Shown in pieces: positions 1-7,719 of a stretch of 36,293 nucleotides of DNA. The stretch is from NCBI RefSeq assembly GCF_035306705.1, contig NZ_DATGNO010000090.1, positions 1 to 36,293 on the forward strand. The letters run 5' to 3'. Under the pieces are notes generated by a model. It did not search any database, was not told the DNA's origin, and saw only the letters and a program-made list of their open reading frames with translations. The stretch's first letter is position 1; the number at the start of each line of letters is the position of its first letter. The DNA comes from Xanthomarina sp035306705 (GTDB lineage: Bacteria; Bacteroidota; Bacteroidia; Flavobacteriales; Flavobacteriaceae). The position numbers and the translations under genes are program-made.

Positions 1-271
1 TATTTATCGGTTATGATTCCTATGCTCCCCGCCCGAACGTTCCTTCGGTACGGGCTGGTAACCGACTGAGCTACCTCGCCATTTAATTTTATCATATTTA
101 TCGGTTATGATTCCTATGCTCCCCGTCCGAACGTTCCTTCGGTACGGGCTGGTAACCGACTGAGCTACCTCGCCATTAATAATTTTATCATATTTATCGG
201 TTATGATTCCTATGCTCCCCGCCCGAACGTTCCTTCGGTACGGGCTGGTAACCGACTGAGCTACCTTGCCA
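1..271 (-). repeat. Tandem array of three tRNA-5'-half-like repeats
   Basis: Three near-identical units are read on the minus strand, with 5' ends at about 270, 174 and 80 (periods 96 and 94 bp). The array may continue past the left edge. Each unit begins GGCGAGGTAGCTCAGTCGG, which looks like a tRNA acceptor 5' strand plus the start of a D arm. It later contains GAGCATAGGAATCATAA, which looks like a D-stem 3' strand and an anticodon loop with CAT. Between the two lies an extra stem-loop (unit 1: CCCG 28-31 with CGGG 51-54, and CCGAA 33-37 with TTCGG 44-48). No T arm or 3' acceptor strand is present, so these are not complete tRNAs. Only two substitutions separate the units in the body: one in an unpaired internal-loop position (unit 2) and one in the acceptor-like strand (unit 3). 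The tRNA relationship is inferred; the repeat itself is seen directly. Confidence 0.85.
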
Positions 272-358
272 GAACACCTTCTTAAAAGAATGTGGGATGG
301 CTTGCCATCATTATCAAGTCTTTCAGGATTACTCCCAAAAAGCCCTTTTTAACGGCTG
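272..358 (-). other. Leader between promoter and tRNA-like array
   Basis: This is the predicted transcribed leader on the minus strand between the promoter at 359-389 and the first tRNA-like repeat. It holds short inverted repeats, including GATGGCTTGCCATC at about 297-310 and a small TTCTTAAAAGAA palindrome just before the array. No open reading frame is apparent. It could be the 5' part of a non-coding transcript. Confidence 0.4.
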
Positions 359-389
359 CAAATATAAAAACAAATTCATAGAGAGCAAA
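359..389 (-). promoter_or_regulatory. Consensus Bacteroidetes promoter facing the repeat array
   Basis: On the minus strand this reads TTTG (389-386), 19 nt, then TATATTTG (366-359). This is an exact match to the known Bacteroidetes housekeeping promoter pattern TTTG-N19-TAnnTTTG. Transcription would start near 352 and run into the tRNA-like repeats. It is the best promoter match in the window, so the array is probably expressed. Confidence 0.75.
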
Positions 390-727
390 CATAAGTGCTA
401 ATTATTATTCAATATTATTTATTACAGCATCTAAAGCCTTGCAAGGGCTGGTGCTTTAGTGGCTCGTATAAAAAACCAAGTGCTCTTTTATTTTTAAAAA
501 CACCTATTAAAACTTGGGCTATTAGGAGCGGTTCTTAAACTTTATAAGCGTATTAACTGCTTAATGTTAGGTCTTAAATGCCTCATAATTATTGCGGTAT
601 GTCAAGTTCTTATGTTTTTTCTATCCTGTAGGGGCATTTGTAGGGTTAGAATATTGATTATTTTTAAGAATTGTTTTAAAACCTATTAATTAATGTATAT
701 ATTGAGCGCCAATAATACAATCTTAAA
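390..727. other. Intergenic stretch without a convincing gene
   Basis: This AT-rich stretch has no supported coding gene. It contains an inverted repeat CTAAAGC (431-437) / GCTTTAG (453-459) whose loop holds CCTTGCAAGG, so a hairpin could form there. A 41-codon hydrophobic ORF at 564-689 lacks supporting signals and was rejected. No clear -7 box was found for the gene at 728; TATATTGA near 705 is only a partial match. Confidence 0.5.
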
Positions 728-1114
728 ATGGACGAAAAAATTAAATTTGAAATGGAGTTTCCTATTCAAGCTTCACCTCAATTACTTTACCAATATATAT
801 CTACCCCTTCTGGCTTGTCGGAATGGTTTGCCGAAAATGTGAACTCCCGTGGAGAGCTGTTTAAGTTTATCTGGGATGGCGTTGAAGAACAAGCCAAACT
901 AGTAAGTAAAAAAAGTGGCGAACGTATTAAATTTAAATGGTTGGCAGATGAAGAACCATCGTACTATTTTGAAATTAAAATTCAAGTGGATGAAATCACT
1001 AAGGATGTGAGTATTATTGTCACCGATTTCTCTGAGGAAGATGAAGTGGAAGGAACTAAGATGCTTTGGGAAAATCAGATATCAGATTTAAAGCAGGTAT
1101 TGGGTTCTGCTTAG
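728..1114 (+). CDS. START-like domain protein
   Basis: A 128-residue soluble protein with the character of the START/Bet v1-like fold as found in Bacteroidetes (START_2-type). It has an N-terminal strand-rich region, a helix containing SGLSEWFAENV at about 28-38, and alternating strands ending in a long C-terminal helix that includes MLWENQISDLKQVLG. Such folds bind hydrophobic ligands in a cavity; the ligand of this family is not known to me. There is no signal peptide or membrane segment. The ATG start follows an A-rich stretch. It lies just upstream of the aminotransferase gene in the same direction, separated by a hairpin and a second promoter. AHSA1-like is the alternative description. 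Confidence 0.8.
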   Translation: MDEKIKFEMEFPIQASPQLLYQYISTPSGLSEWFAENVNSRGELFKFIWDGVEEQAKLVSKKSGERIKFKWLADEEPSYYFEIKIQVDEITKDVSIIVTDFSEEDEVEGTKMLWENQISDLKQVLGSA

Positions 1115-1135
1115 TGGAATTTTACTTTAATAACT

Positions 1136-1143
1136 TATATTTG
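1136..1143 (+). promoter_or_regulatory. -7 box of the aminotransferase gene
   Basis: TATATTTG matches the Bacteroidetes -7 element exactly. No TTTG is present at the expected -33 position. The predicted start of transcription, near 1150, falls inside the hairpin at 1144-1162, leaving a leader of roughly 19 nt before the ATG at 1169. Confidence 0.5.
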
Positions 1144-1168
1144 TCCCGAATTTATTTCGGGATTTTTT
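1144..1168 (+). terminator. Intrinsic terminator abutting the next start codon
   Basis: TCCCGAA (1144-1150) pairs with TTCGGGA (1156-1162) and is followed by six T. This is a compact Rho-independent terminator for the START-like gene. The T-tract runs directly into the ATG of the aminotransferase at 1169, so terminator, promoter output and translation start overlap. Confidence 0.65.
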
Positions 1169-2014
1169 ATGGTCAATTTTAACGGAAAACTTACAGACAG
1201 CAATCAGATTATTTCAACAGAGAACAGAGGCTTTAATTATGGCGATGCCCTTTTTGAAACCATAAAGGTGTCTCATGGCAAACTCCTTTTTTGGGAAGAT
1301 CATTACTTTAGGCTTATGGCGTCCATGCGTATTTTACGAATGGAAATCCCTATGAATTTCACCATGGAATTCCTTCAGGAAGAGATTTTGAAACTCTTAA
1401 CGGCCAAGAATGCCTTAGAGCAAACGCTTAGGGTCAAGTTGTTTATCAATAGAAAAGAAGGCGGCTTGTATTTGCCTGAAACGAATGATGTGGATTATAT
1501 AATATCTTCGAAACCTTTGGATTCAGATTTTTACCTTTTAAATGACACAAGCTATCAGGTAGATTTATTTAAGGATTTTTATGTGGCTCCTGGGTTGTTA
1601 TCTACTTTAAAAACAAATAATAAGGTGTTGCATGTTGTGGGAAGTATTTATGCCAAGGAAAATAAGCTACAGAACTGCTTTCTTTTAAATACCAACAAAC
1701 AGGTGGTTGAAGCTTTAAACGGAAATCTGTTTTTGGTAACTGGCACCGTTATAAAAACACCGCCTCTTTTAGATGGTTGTTTAAAGGGGATTATGAGAAA
1801 ACAGCTGATGGAAATTATTAAGCAGATGCCCGAATATACCTTGGAGGAAGCCTCTATTTCACCTTTTGAAATTCAAAAAGCAGACGAAATTTTTATTACA
1901 AACGTCATTACCGGTATTCAACCCATAAGCCAGTATAGGAAGAAAATATTTACTAATGAGGTTGCTAAAAGCTTGCTCCAAAAGCTGAATGTTAAGATGA
2001 GATTGGCCGTTTAA
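1169..2014 (+). CDS. Aminotransferase class IV (PLP enzyme)
   Basis: A 281-residue fold-type IV PLP enzyme. The early motif RGFNYGDALFETIK (20-33) is typical of branched-chain aminotransferase/aminodeoxychorismate lyase proteins. The Schiff-base lysine is most likely K148 in LSTLKTNNK. A later cofactor-loop motif occurs in DEIFITNVITGIQP. The length fits the family. The sequence alone does not separate IlvE-like (branched-chain amino acids), PabC-like (folate: 4-amino-4-deoxychorismate to p-aminobenzoate) or D-amino-acid aminotransferase activity. A PabC-like role is plausible for a single small flavobacterial copy. The gene ends convergently with the YqgE gene, overlapping it by 4 bp. Confidence 0.85.
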   Translation: MVNFNGKLTDSNQIISTENRGFNYGDALFETIKVSHGKLLFWEDHYFRLMASMRILRMEIPMNFTMEFLQEEILKLLTAKNALEQTLRVKLFINRKEGGLYLPETNDVDYIISSKPLDSDFYLLNDTSYQVDLFKDFYVAPGLLSTLKTNNKVLHVVGSIYAKENKLQNCFLLNTNKQVVEALNGNLFLVTGTVIKTPPLLDGCLKGIMRKQLMEIIKQMPEYTLEEASISPFEIQKADEIFITNVITGIQPISQYRKKIFTNEVAKSLLQKLNVKMRLAV

Positions 2015-2571
2015 TTGGCGCTGGGATTTTCGGGCGCATTGCACCAAATACTATATTCTTCACCTAATTCTACCATTTTTTCTTTCCAGAAAAACTGGTA
2101 ATCTTTTTCAATGATGGCTTTTTTATAGATATTTTCTGTAACGACCCACGAATTGATTTTCAGTTCGTCTTCCAACTGGTCCGTTTCCCAACCCGAATAA
2201 CCTAGAAAAAAGCGAATGTGTTTTTCACTTAATTCGTTTTTCGCAATAAGTTCGGCCACCTTGTCAAAATCGCCACCCCAATAGATTCCTAAGGAAATCT
2301 CGATACTATTAGGTATGAGTTCGGGTACTTTATGGATAAAGTATAGATTATCCTGTTCTACGGGGCCGCCATTGTAAATTTTAAACCTGGCTTTTATTTC
2401 AGGAATCAAGTCTTGAATGGTGTAGTCCAAAGGTTTATTTAAAATAAAACCTATGGAGCCTTCTTCTGTGTGATCTGCCAGTAATATGATGGAACGATTA
2501 AAAGAAGAATCTCCTATTATGGATGGTTCTGCTATTAACAAATCACCTTTTTTGGGTTTGATTGTAATCAT
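2011..2571 (-). CDS. YqgE/AlgH family protein (UPF0301)
   Basis: A 186-residue cytoplasmic protein. The N-terminal block GDLLIAEPSIIGDSSFNRSI, followed by a GFILNKPL segment (about 41-48), is the signature of the YqgE/AlgH (UPF0301) family. Later GYSGWE (about 129-134) is also diagnostic. The biochemical function of the family is not settled; AlgH was named for an effect on alginate regulation in Pseudomonas, which should not be transferred here. It ends convergently, overlapping the aminotransferase stop (the two stop codons share the TTAA at 2011-2014). No promoter was recognised in front of it. Confidence 0.9.
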   Translation of the reverse strand: MITIKPKKGDLLIAEPSIIGDSSFNRSIILLADHTEEGSIGFILNKPLDYTIQDLIPEIKARFKIYNGGPVEQDNLYFIHKVPELIPNSIEISLGIYWGGDFDKVAELIAKNELSEKHIRFFLGYSGWETDQLEDELKINSWVVTENIYKKAIIEKDYQFFWKEKMVELGEEYSIWCNAPENPSAN

Positions 2572-2633
2572 AGCTTAAGAGGATTAATATTTAAATGTAA
2601 TAAATATTTTTTTAACTACAAATAGATATAAAT

Positions 2634-2662
2634 AAAAAAAGCCCTCGTAATCACGAAGGCTT
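2634..2662 (-). terminator. Terminator of the HU gene
   Basis: Read on the minus strand, AGCCTTCGTG (2662-2652 side) pairs with the CGAGGGCT arm (2647-2640) and is followed by a run of seven U (A at 2634-2640). It sits about 25 bp beyond the HU stop codon and is a good Rho-independent terminator. Confidence 0.75.
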
Positions 2663-2685
2663 CCTAAAATTTTTAATGAGTAAAC

Positions 2686-2958
2686 TTAGTTTACTGCATT
2701 TGCTAAATCTGATCCAGCTTTAAACTTAACAACTTTTTTAGCTTTAATTTGTATTGTTTTTCCTGTTTGAGGGTTTCTTCCTTCTCTTGCAGCTCTTTCA
2801 GATACTGACCAAGATCCGAATCCTACTAAAGAAACTCTATTGCCTTTTTTCAAAGCTCCTTCAATTTCGGTAAGAGCACTCTCTAATGCTTTTTTTGCAG
2901 CTGCTTTAGTAATTCCAGCATGTTCTGCCATTGCATCGATTAAATCTGATTTGTTCAT
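2686..2958 (-). CDS. hup: HU family DNA-binding protein
   Basis: A 90-residue histone-like nucleoid protein of exact HU/IHF length. It starts MNKSDLIDAMAEHAGITK, and the DNA-contacting beta arm contains the classic GRNPQTGKTIQIKAKKV segment (60-76). HU dimers bend and compact DNA with little sequence preference. The monocistronic layout is clear: a near-consensus promoter at 3021-3051 and a terminator right after the stop. IHF subunits are the alternative, but the sequence is closest to canonical HU. Confidence 0.95.
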   Translation of the reverse strand: MNKSDLIDAMAEHAGITKAAAKKALESALTEIEGALKKGNRVSLVGFGSWSVSERAAREGRNPQTGKTIQIKAKKVVKFKAGSDLANAVN

Positions 2959-3020
2959 AATTTAAGTTTTAATTATTAATAAATTGTTGGTTAAACATTC
3001 GTTTATTGTTAAATCCATTA

Positions 3021-3051
3021 CAAATTTATACGGATTCTTAAACCATGCAAG
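3021..3051 (-). promoter_or_regulatory. Promoter of the HU gene
   Basis: On the minus strand: CTTG (3051-3048), 19 nt, then TAAATTTG (3028-3021). This is a full match to the TTG-N19-TAnnTTTG Bacteroidetes promoter. The predicted transcript begins near 3014, about 55 nt before the ATG, which suits a highly expressed gene. Confidence 0.75.
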
Positions 3052-3154
3052 TAATGACAAGGGAAATTCGCCATATTGTTAATAACTTATTGCATTTGTT
3101 AATAAAGCTAGTGCATTTCATCGGATATTTTACAATATCAACAAGAATGAGGGT

Positions 3155-4102
3155 TTACAGCACTTTTGCAAAGGCTTCGAATGCATATCCATTTAAAAGG
3201 GATTTTGTATCCATTTTTCGCTTTCCGGGAAGCTTTAATTCCTGGATATTTATAAAGCCCTCATTTACTGCTACTTTAATGTCTTTTTTAGTGACTACCA
3301 GTTCGCCTATGGCTAATTGGTGAGTTTCCTTTTCAATTTCCGAACTATATATCTTGACCTCTAAGGTTTCATCGCCATTTTTTAAATAGGTCCATGCTGC
3401 TGGATATGGACTCAAGCCTCGAATTTTGTTGTAAATATGGGTCAAACTGTCCGTCCAATCTATTTTGCAATTGTCTCTATCCAGTTTATTTGCTGTTTTG
3501 CTGCCTTCTGTTTTTGGTTGTGCTTGGGTTGTTACGCTCTTGGTTGCAATAAGATTTACTGTGTCTAAAACAAGTTCGCTCCCGGCATGCATTAGTTTAT
3601 CATGTAAGATTCCTGCGTCGTCTGTAGTTTCTATAGCGATTTCTTTTTGAAGGATGATTTCACCTGTATCTATTTTTTCATCTATAAAAAAGGTTGAAAC
3701 TCCAGTTTTTGTTTCACCATTTATGATGGCCCAATTAATAGGTGCAGCACCTCGATAATCTGGCAATAGGGATGCATGCAGGTTAAACGTGCCATATTCC
3801 GGTAACTGCCAAACCACTTCTGGCAGCATTCTAAATGCGACTACAATTTGTAACTGGGCGTTTAAGGCTTTTAATTCTGCTATAAAGTCTTCGTTTTTTA
3901 AGTTTGTAGGCTGCATGATGTGAAGGCCTTGCGATTGGGCATAGACTTTTACAGCACTTTCATTTAGTTTTCGTCCTCTGCCTGCAGGTTTGTCTGGAGC
4001 CGTAATAACACCAACAACTTGATGGTTTTTTTCTATCAAGGCTTTTAATATGGTTACCGCAAAATCGGGTGTTCCCATAAATACTATTCTTAAATCGCTC
4101 AT
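3155..4102 (-). CDS. fmt: Methionyl-tRNA formyltransferase
   Basis: A 315-residue enzyme that formylates Met on initiator tRNA using 10-formyl-tetrahydrofolate. The N-terminal Rossmann-type formyltransferase domain starts RIVFMGTPDFAV and carries the catalytic block FNLHASLLPDYRGAAPINWA (106-125), with the Asn-His pair, plus IDTGEI (144-149), which supplies the catalytic Asp. A C-terminal OB-like domain follows from about residue 205, starting around KIDWTDS. It lies 2 bp downstream of recQ on the same strand, so the two are probably co-transcribed and perhaps translationally coupled. Confidence 0.97.
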   Translation of the reverse strand: MSDLRIVFMGTPDFAVTILKALIEKNHQVVGVITAPDKPAGRGRKLNESAVKVYAQSQGLHIMQPTNLKNEDFIAELKALNAQLQIVVAFRMLPEVVWQLPEYGTFNLHASLLPDYRGAAPINWAIINGETKTGVSTFFIDEKIDTGEIILQKEIAIETTDDAGILHDKLMHAGSELVLDTVNLIATKSVTTQAQPKTEGSKTANKLDRDNCKIDWTDSLTHIYNKIRGLSPYPAAWTYLKNGDETLEVKIYSSEIEKETHQLAIGELVVTKKDIKVAVNEGFINIQELKLPGKRKMDTKSLLNGYAFEAFAKVL

Positions 4103-4104
4103 AT

Positions 4105-6003
4105 TTAATTTAATTTGTAGGTGTTTTTAGTGGTAATGCTAATTAATTCGTGCTCCAACAGCAGTTGTAACCCGATTTTTAAGTGGGCTTCCGAACAAGA
4201 TACCACTTGTATTAATTCTCTCGAACTTAAATTGCCAGAACTTAAAGCCTGTAAGATTTCTGTTTGAATTTGTTTTTGGTCCGGTTTGTTCTGTTTTTTA
4301 TTTTTGAGGATGCACACCGAACAAATGCCGCAATCCTTGACGTTTTTTTCTCCAAAATAGGAGAGGAGCTGCACGCTTTTGCACGTTTTATCGTTTTCTA
4401 TATAGTTAATGACAGAATGTACTTGATGATGCTTCAGCTTGTTTTGTGCCTCTATATAATGTGAAATTCGATTAATGGCATTGTCGTCTTCCCGTGGTTG
4501 CAGATAGGTTATTTCGGAATCTGTGGTCGACAGGCTCAAGGTAATAATCTCATCTTTCTCCAATTGTTTTAATGCCGAAAATAGGCGTTCTTCAGAAACA
4601 GACGCTTTTTCTGAAACCAATAAACTATTTATTTTAATGTCGTTTTCAAAAATACCGCCATAGGTTCTTAGGATGGTTTTAACTATGATGGCCAATTCTG
4701 GATGGGTTTCTAAATATGAAAACAGCGATTTATTACTAATAATAAACTGAAGACTTGTTTTTTTGTTGAACTGTTTGGATAAGGTAATTATACTTGTTCT
4801 ATCCAGTAGTTGCAAGGTGTTATAGGTAATTGTGCTAGGTAATTGATAGGTTTTGCAAAAGGCATTAAAATTAAAATCGTATAAGATGTTTTGTCCTTCG
4901 CCATACGATATTTGAAAGTAGTTGCTTAATTTTCTATAAATGTGCTTCACGTCCTGGATGCTCGGCAACGTTTCTAGAAACTGGTTTTTAATTTGAAGCA
5001 CGTCACTTTTATTTTTTAAAATAACCGCAAAGGCCTTATCGCCATTTCTTCCTGCACGTCCGGCTTCCTGAAAATAACTTTCTATGCTTTCGGGTAAATT
5101 AATATGAATTACCGTTTTAACATCCGGTTTGTCAATGCCCATTCCAAAGGCATTGGTGGCAATCATGACTTGTTTTTGATTGTTGATCCACTGATGTTGG
5201 TTCGCTTCTTTTAGTTTATTCGATAACCCGCCATGATAGGTGGTGGCTGAAATTCCCTTTTTATTCAAAAACTCCGAAATTTCCAAAGTCAACCGTCGGC
5301 TTCTTACATAAACAATAGAAGACTGTGGGTTTTTCTTTAAAATGGTTTCCAACCGGTAATGCTTGTCGTCTTCATCAAAAGTCATATAAGCCAAGTTGGA
5401 TCTTTCAAAAGATTGCTTGAATATTTTAGGTTGAATAAAGTCCAGTTCCTTTACAATATCCTGTACCACTTCGGCCGTGGCGGAAGCCGTAAGAGCGATG
5501 CAGTTGACCGTGGGCTTGATTTGTCTAAGCAGTTCAATGTTTTTATAAGCCGGTCTAAAATCGTTTCCCCATTGCGAAATGCAATGCGCTTCATCTACAG
5601 CTATTAAATTAACGGGCATTTGTTTGATCCTGTCTTGTACCAATTCCTGCTGCAACCGTTCTGGAGACAAATACAGAAACTTATAATTGCCATAAATGCA
5701 GTTGTCCAACAAGGTATCGAGTTCGTTGTATGGAATGCCACTTGTAATGCTTAAGGCTTTAATTCCTTTTTGTTGCAAGGCGTTTACCTGGTCCTTCATT
5801 AAAGCGACTAGGGGAGAAACCACAATACAAATACCCTCTTTTGCCAAAGCAGGAATTTGAAAACACATCGATTTACCTCCTCCAGTTGGCAACAAGGCAA
5901 AGACATCTTCCCCTTGTAAAACCGCTTCAATAATTTCTTCTTGAAGGGGTCTAAATGAGGTGAAGTTCCAATACCGCTCTAATATGTTTATGGGATGCTG
6001 CAT
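4105..6003 (-). CDS. recQ: ATP-dependent DNA helicase RecQ
   Basis: A 632-residue superfamily 2 helicase, 3'-5' by family knowledge, used in recombination and repair. Visible are Walker A LPTGGGKS (38-45), DEAH box VDEAHCISQWG (136-146), the motif V/VI region FGMGIDKPDV...EAGRAGRNG (about 289-325), and a zinc-binding Cys set in the RQC part including CGICSVC (about 566-572). The C-terminus looks like a winged-helix-type tail rather than a clear HRDC domain. The start codon overlaps the stop of the upstream ATPase gene by one base (TAATG), suggesting coupled translation. Confidence 0.95.
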   Translation of the reverse strand: MQHPINILERYWNFTSFRPLQEEIIEAVLQGEDVFALLPTGGGKSMCFQIPALAKEGICIVVSPLVALMKDQVNALQQKGIKALSITSGIPYNELDTLLDNCIYGNYKFLYLSPERLQQELVQDRIKQMPVNLIAVDEAHCISQWGNDFRPAYKNIELLRQIKPTVNCIALTASATAEVVQDIVKELDFIQPKIFKQSFERSNLAYMTFDEDDKHYRLETILKKNPQSSIVYVRSRRLTLEISEFLNKKGISATTYHGGLSNKLKEANQHQWINNQKQVMIATNAFGMGIDKPDVKTVIHINLPESIESYFQEAGRAGRNGDKAFAVILKNKSDVLQIKNQFLETLPSIQDVKHIYRKLSNYFQISYGEGQNILYDFNFNAFCKTYQLPSTITYNTLQLLDRTSIITLSKQFNKKTSLQFIISNKSLFSYLETHPELAIIVKTILRTYGGIFENDIKINSLLVSEKASVSEERLFSALKQLEKDEIITLSLSTTDSEITYLQPREDDNAINRISHYIEAQNKLKHHQVHSVINYIENDKTCKSVQLLSYFGEKNVKDCGICSVCILKNKKQNKPDQKQIQTEILQALSSGNLSSRELIQVVSCSEAHLKIGLQLLLEHELISITTKNTYKLN

Positions 6004-6554
6004 TACAACGCTTTTAAAGTGTCCAACAGGTAATCTACTCGGTTTTCAACCGTATCGAAGGGAATGTTTATTAAATTATAATGGTATTTTTTATAGGTAT
6101 GCAGTAATTGCTCGTGTATTTCCAGAGATTGTTCGAAGTTTTCATACCGTTCGCTATCGCTAATAAAAATCTCTTGCCAAGGAGCCAACACATACACTTG
6201 GGTATATTTACAGTTTTTACAGGCAGAAATAAAGTCCTCTGGGTAGGATTCGTCGGCAAAATCCATATATGCCAAAACGTCTGGCACGCCTCTGTCCAAG
6301 AAAACCAGATCGTTTTCTAGTTTTAAAGCGTCCTCATATTGCTTGATCCGACCCTCCAAAAGCTTTTTGCTAAACAAGAATGGTTCACTTAAAAAAAGCT
6401 GTTCTACCCCTTCTTTTCTAGCCTCAAGAGTTATTTGCCTAGAAACTTCTTCTAAGCAGGAGTACCCTCTTTTGGTTAATTCGTTAATTAAAGATGTTTT
6501 TCCAGTTCCTGGTCCCCCAGTAATTACAATTCTATTCAAACTCAAAATTGGCAA
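6003..6554 (-). CDS. P-loop ATPase (AAA_28-like)
   Basis: A 183-residue nucleotide-binding protein with Walker A GGPGTGKT (13-20) close to the N-terminus and LVFLDRGVPDVLAYM (about 83-97) as the likely Walker B region. The layout resembles the small AAA_28/NadR-kinase-like ATPases, whose substrates are mostly unknown. It is the first gene of the minus-strand group ATPase-recQ-fmt, overlapping recQ by one base. An alternative start at a later residue cannot be excluded, but the Walker A spacing fits the chosen ATG. No clear TAnnTTTG box was seen in the 149 bp divergent gap to DUF493. Confidence 0.8.
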   Translation of the reverse strand: MPILSLNRIVITGGPGTGKTSLINELTKRGYSCLEEVSRQITLEARKEGVEQLFLSEPFLFSKKLLEGRIKQYEDALKLENDLVFLDRGVPDVLAYMDFADESYPEDFISACKNCKYTQVYVLAPWQEIFISDSERYENFEQSLEIHEQLLHTYKKYHYNLINIPFDTVENRVDYLLDTLKAL

Positions 6555-6703
6555 GGTTTTGGCTGTAAAATTCGTGATTTTAATCTTAAATAAAAAATGC
6601 TAGGGAAATAGTATCTTTACAAATCCTAAAAATCACGAATAAATGCTTATTTTATGTGGTTGACATACGGATTTTTTAAATATACAGACAAGAAGCAATA
6701 GAT

Positions 6704-6997
6704 ATGGACGAACAGAAAAAAACAGAAGAATTTTACACCAAATTAAAGTCGCAGTTATACGACACCTCTTCTTGGCCGACAGAATATTTATACAAATTCA
6801 TAGTCAAGTCGGAATTAGATAAGGTAGCAGAAGTACAAGCTCTCTTTAACAACATTGGAGCGGTTATTAGAACCAAGGAGTCTAAAAACGGCAATTATAC
6901 CAGTATTTCTATTAGTGTAAAAATGAAGGGTCCAGAGCAGGTAATCGAAAAATATAAAGAAGTAGCAGAAAAAGTGGAAGGCGTTATTAGTCTTTAA
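6704..6997 (+). CDS. DUF493 family protein
   Basis: A 97-residue small cytoplasmic protein matching the DUF493 (YbeD-like) ferredoxin-fold family. It contains TEYLYKFIVKSE (22-33), followed by the repeated beta-alpha-beta pattern and a C-terminal helix KYKEVAEKVEGVISL. YbeD-like proteins are thought to be small regulatory/ACT-like domains, but no specific role is established. It is transcribed divergently from the ATPase-recQ-fmt group and is followed by DUF4290 and murA in the same direction. Confidence 0.85.
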   Translation: MDEQKKTEEFYTKLKSQLYDTSSWPTEYLYKFIVKSELDKVAEVQALFNNIGAVIRTKESKNGNYTSISISVKMKGPEQVIEKYKEVAEKVEGVISL

Positions 6998-7062
6998 TTA
7001 TTTTTCGTACTTTGCACGTGCATAATTAACTTCATGCAAAAATTAAACACCACACATTTATT

Positions 7063-7710
7063 TTGATAGATAATTTAGAGTACAACACAGAACGTGAACA
7101 TTTAATCATTCCTGAATATGGACGTCATATGCAGAAAATGATTACGTATGCAAAAACACGTGAAACCAAAGAAGAACGCAATAAAGTAGCCAAGGCCATT
7201 ATCTCGGTTATGGGAAATCTACAACCACATTTACGCGATGTACCAGATTTTCAGCATAAACTATGGGATCAATTGTTTATTATGGCCGATTTTGATATTG
7301 ATGTCGATTCGCCCTATCCAAAACCTTCCAGAGAAGAATTATATGCCAGTCCCCAACCTTTAAAATACCCACAAAACCATCCAAAATATCGATTCTACGG
7401 AAACAATATTAAGACCATGATTGATGTGGCTTGTACTTGGGAAGATGGAGATTTAAAGGAAGCGCTGATTTACACCATTGCAAATCACATGAAAAAGAGT
7501 TTCTTGAATTGGAATAAAGATACCGTTGAAGATGATGTTATTTTTAACCATTTACGGGAATTATCTGATGGTAAAATCAATCTTAAAAATGAGGATGAAG
7601 ATTTAACAGATGCCTCAAGTTTAATGAGAAGTGCCAAGAAATACACTACGACTACCAAAAAGGTACATCATAAAAAAAGCAGTACAAACAGAACAAGAAA
7701 ACGTTATTAA
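7063..7710 (+). CDS. DUF4290 domain protein
   Basis: A 215-residue cytoplasmic protein characteristic of Bacteroidetes. It has a conserved N-terminal block LIIPEYGRHMQKMI (15-28) and a middle region KYPQNHPKYRFYGNNIK (about 101-117), then a basic, low-complexity C-terminal tail rich in Lys, Thr, His and Arg. The function is unknown. Translation appears to begin at TTG (7063): the family N-terminus IDNLEYN starts right after it and no in-frame ATG fits. It lies 9 bp upstream of murA, so the pair is probably an operon. The basic tail could bind nucleic acid, but that is speculation. Confidence 0.85.
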   Translation: MIDNLEYNTEREHLIIPEYGRHMQKMITYAKTRETKEERNKVAKAIISVMGNLQPHLRDVPDFQHKLWDQLFIMADFDIDVDSPYPKPSREELYASPQPLKYPQNHPKYRFYGNNIKTMIDVACTWEDGDLKEALIYTIANHMKKSFLNWNKDTVEDDVIFNHLRELSDGKINLKNEDEDLTDASSLMRSAKKYTTTTKKVHHKKSSTNRTRKRY

Positions 7711-7719
7711 CCTAAACGT

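Noticed and set aside
1..271. Complete tRNA genes
   Set aside because: Only 5'-half-like segments are present. There is no T arm and no 3' acceptor strand pairing with GGCGAGG, so the units cannot be called tRNAs.
1..271. CRISPR array
   Set aside because: The units are contiguous repeats of 94-96 bp with no variable spacers; only a short AT-rich linker differs between them. No cas gene is present.
564..689. 41-codon hydrophobic ORF on the plus strand in the 390-727 gap
   Set aside because: It has no promoter box and no clear ribosome site, and its composition is easily produced by AT-rich DNA. No recognisable family.
3045..3323. Plus-strand ORF of 92 codons over the end of fmt
   Set aside because: It is a shadow of the fmt gene on the other strand, with no motif and no promoter context.
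7013..7022. Perfect palindrome TGCACGTGCA upstream of the DUF4290 gene, as an operator
   Set aside because: It overlaps a poor -7 match (GTACTTTG), has no partner elsewhere in the window and is short. It could be chance.
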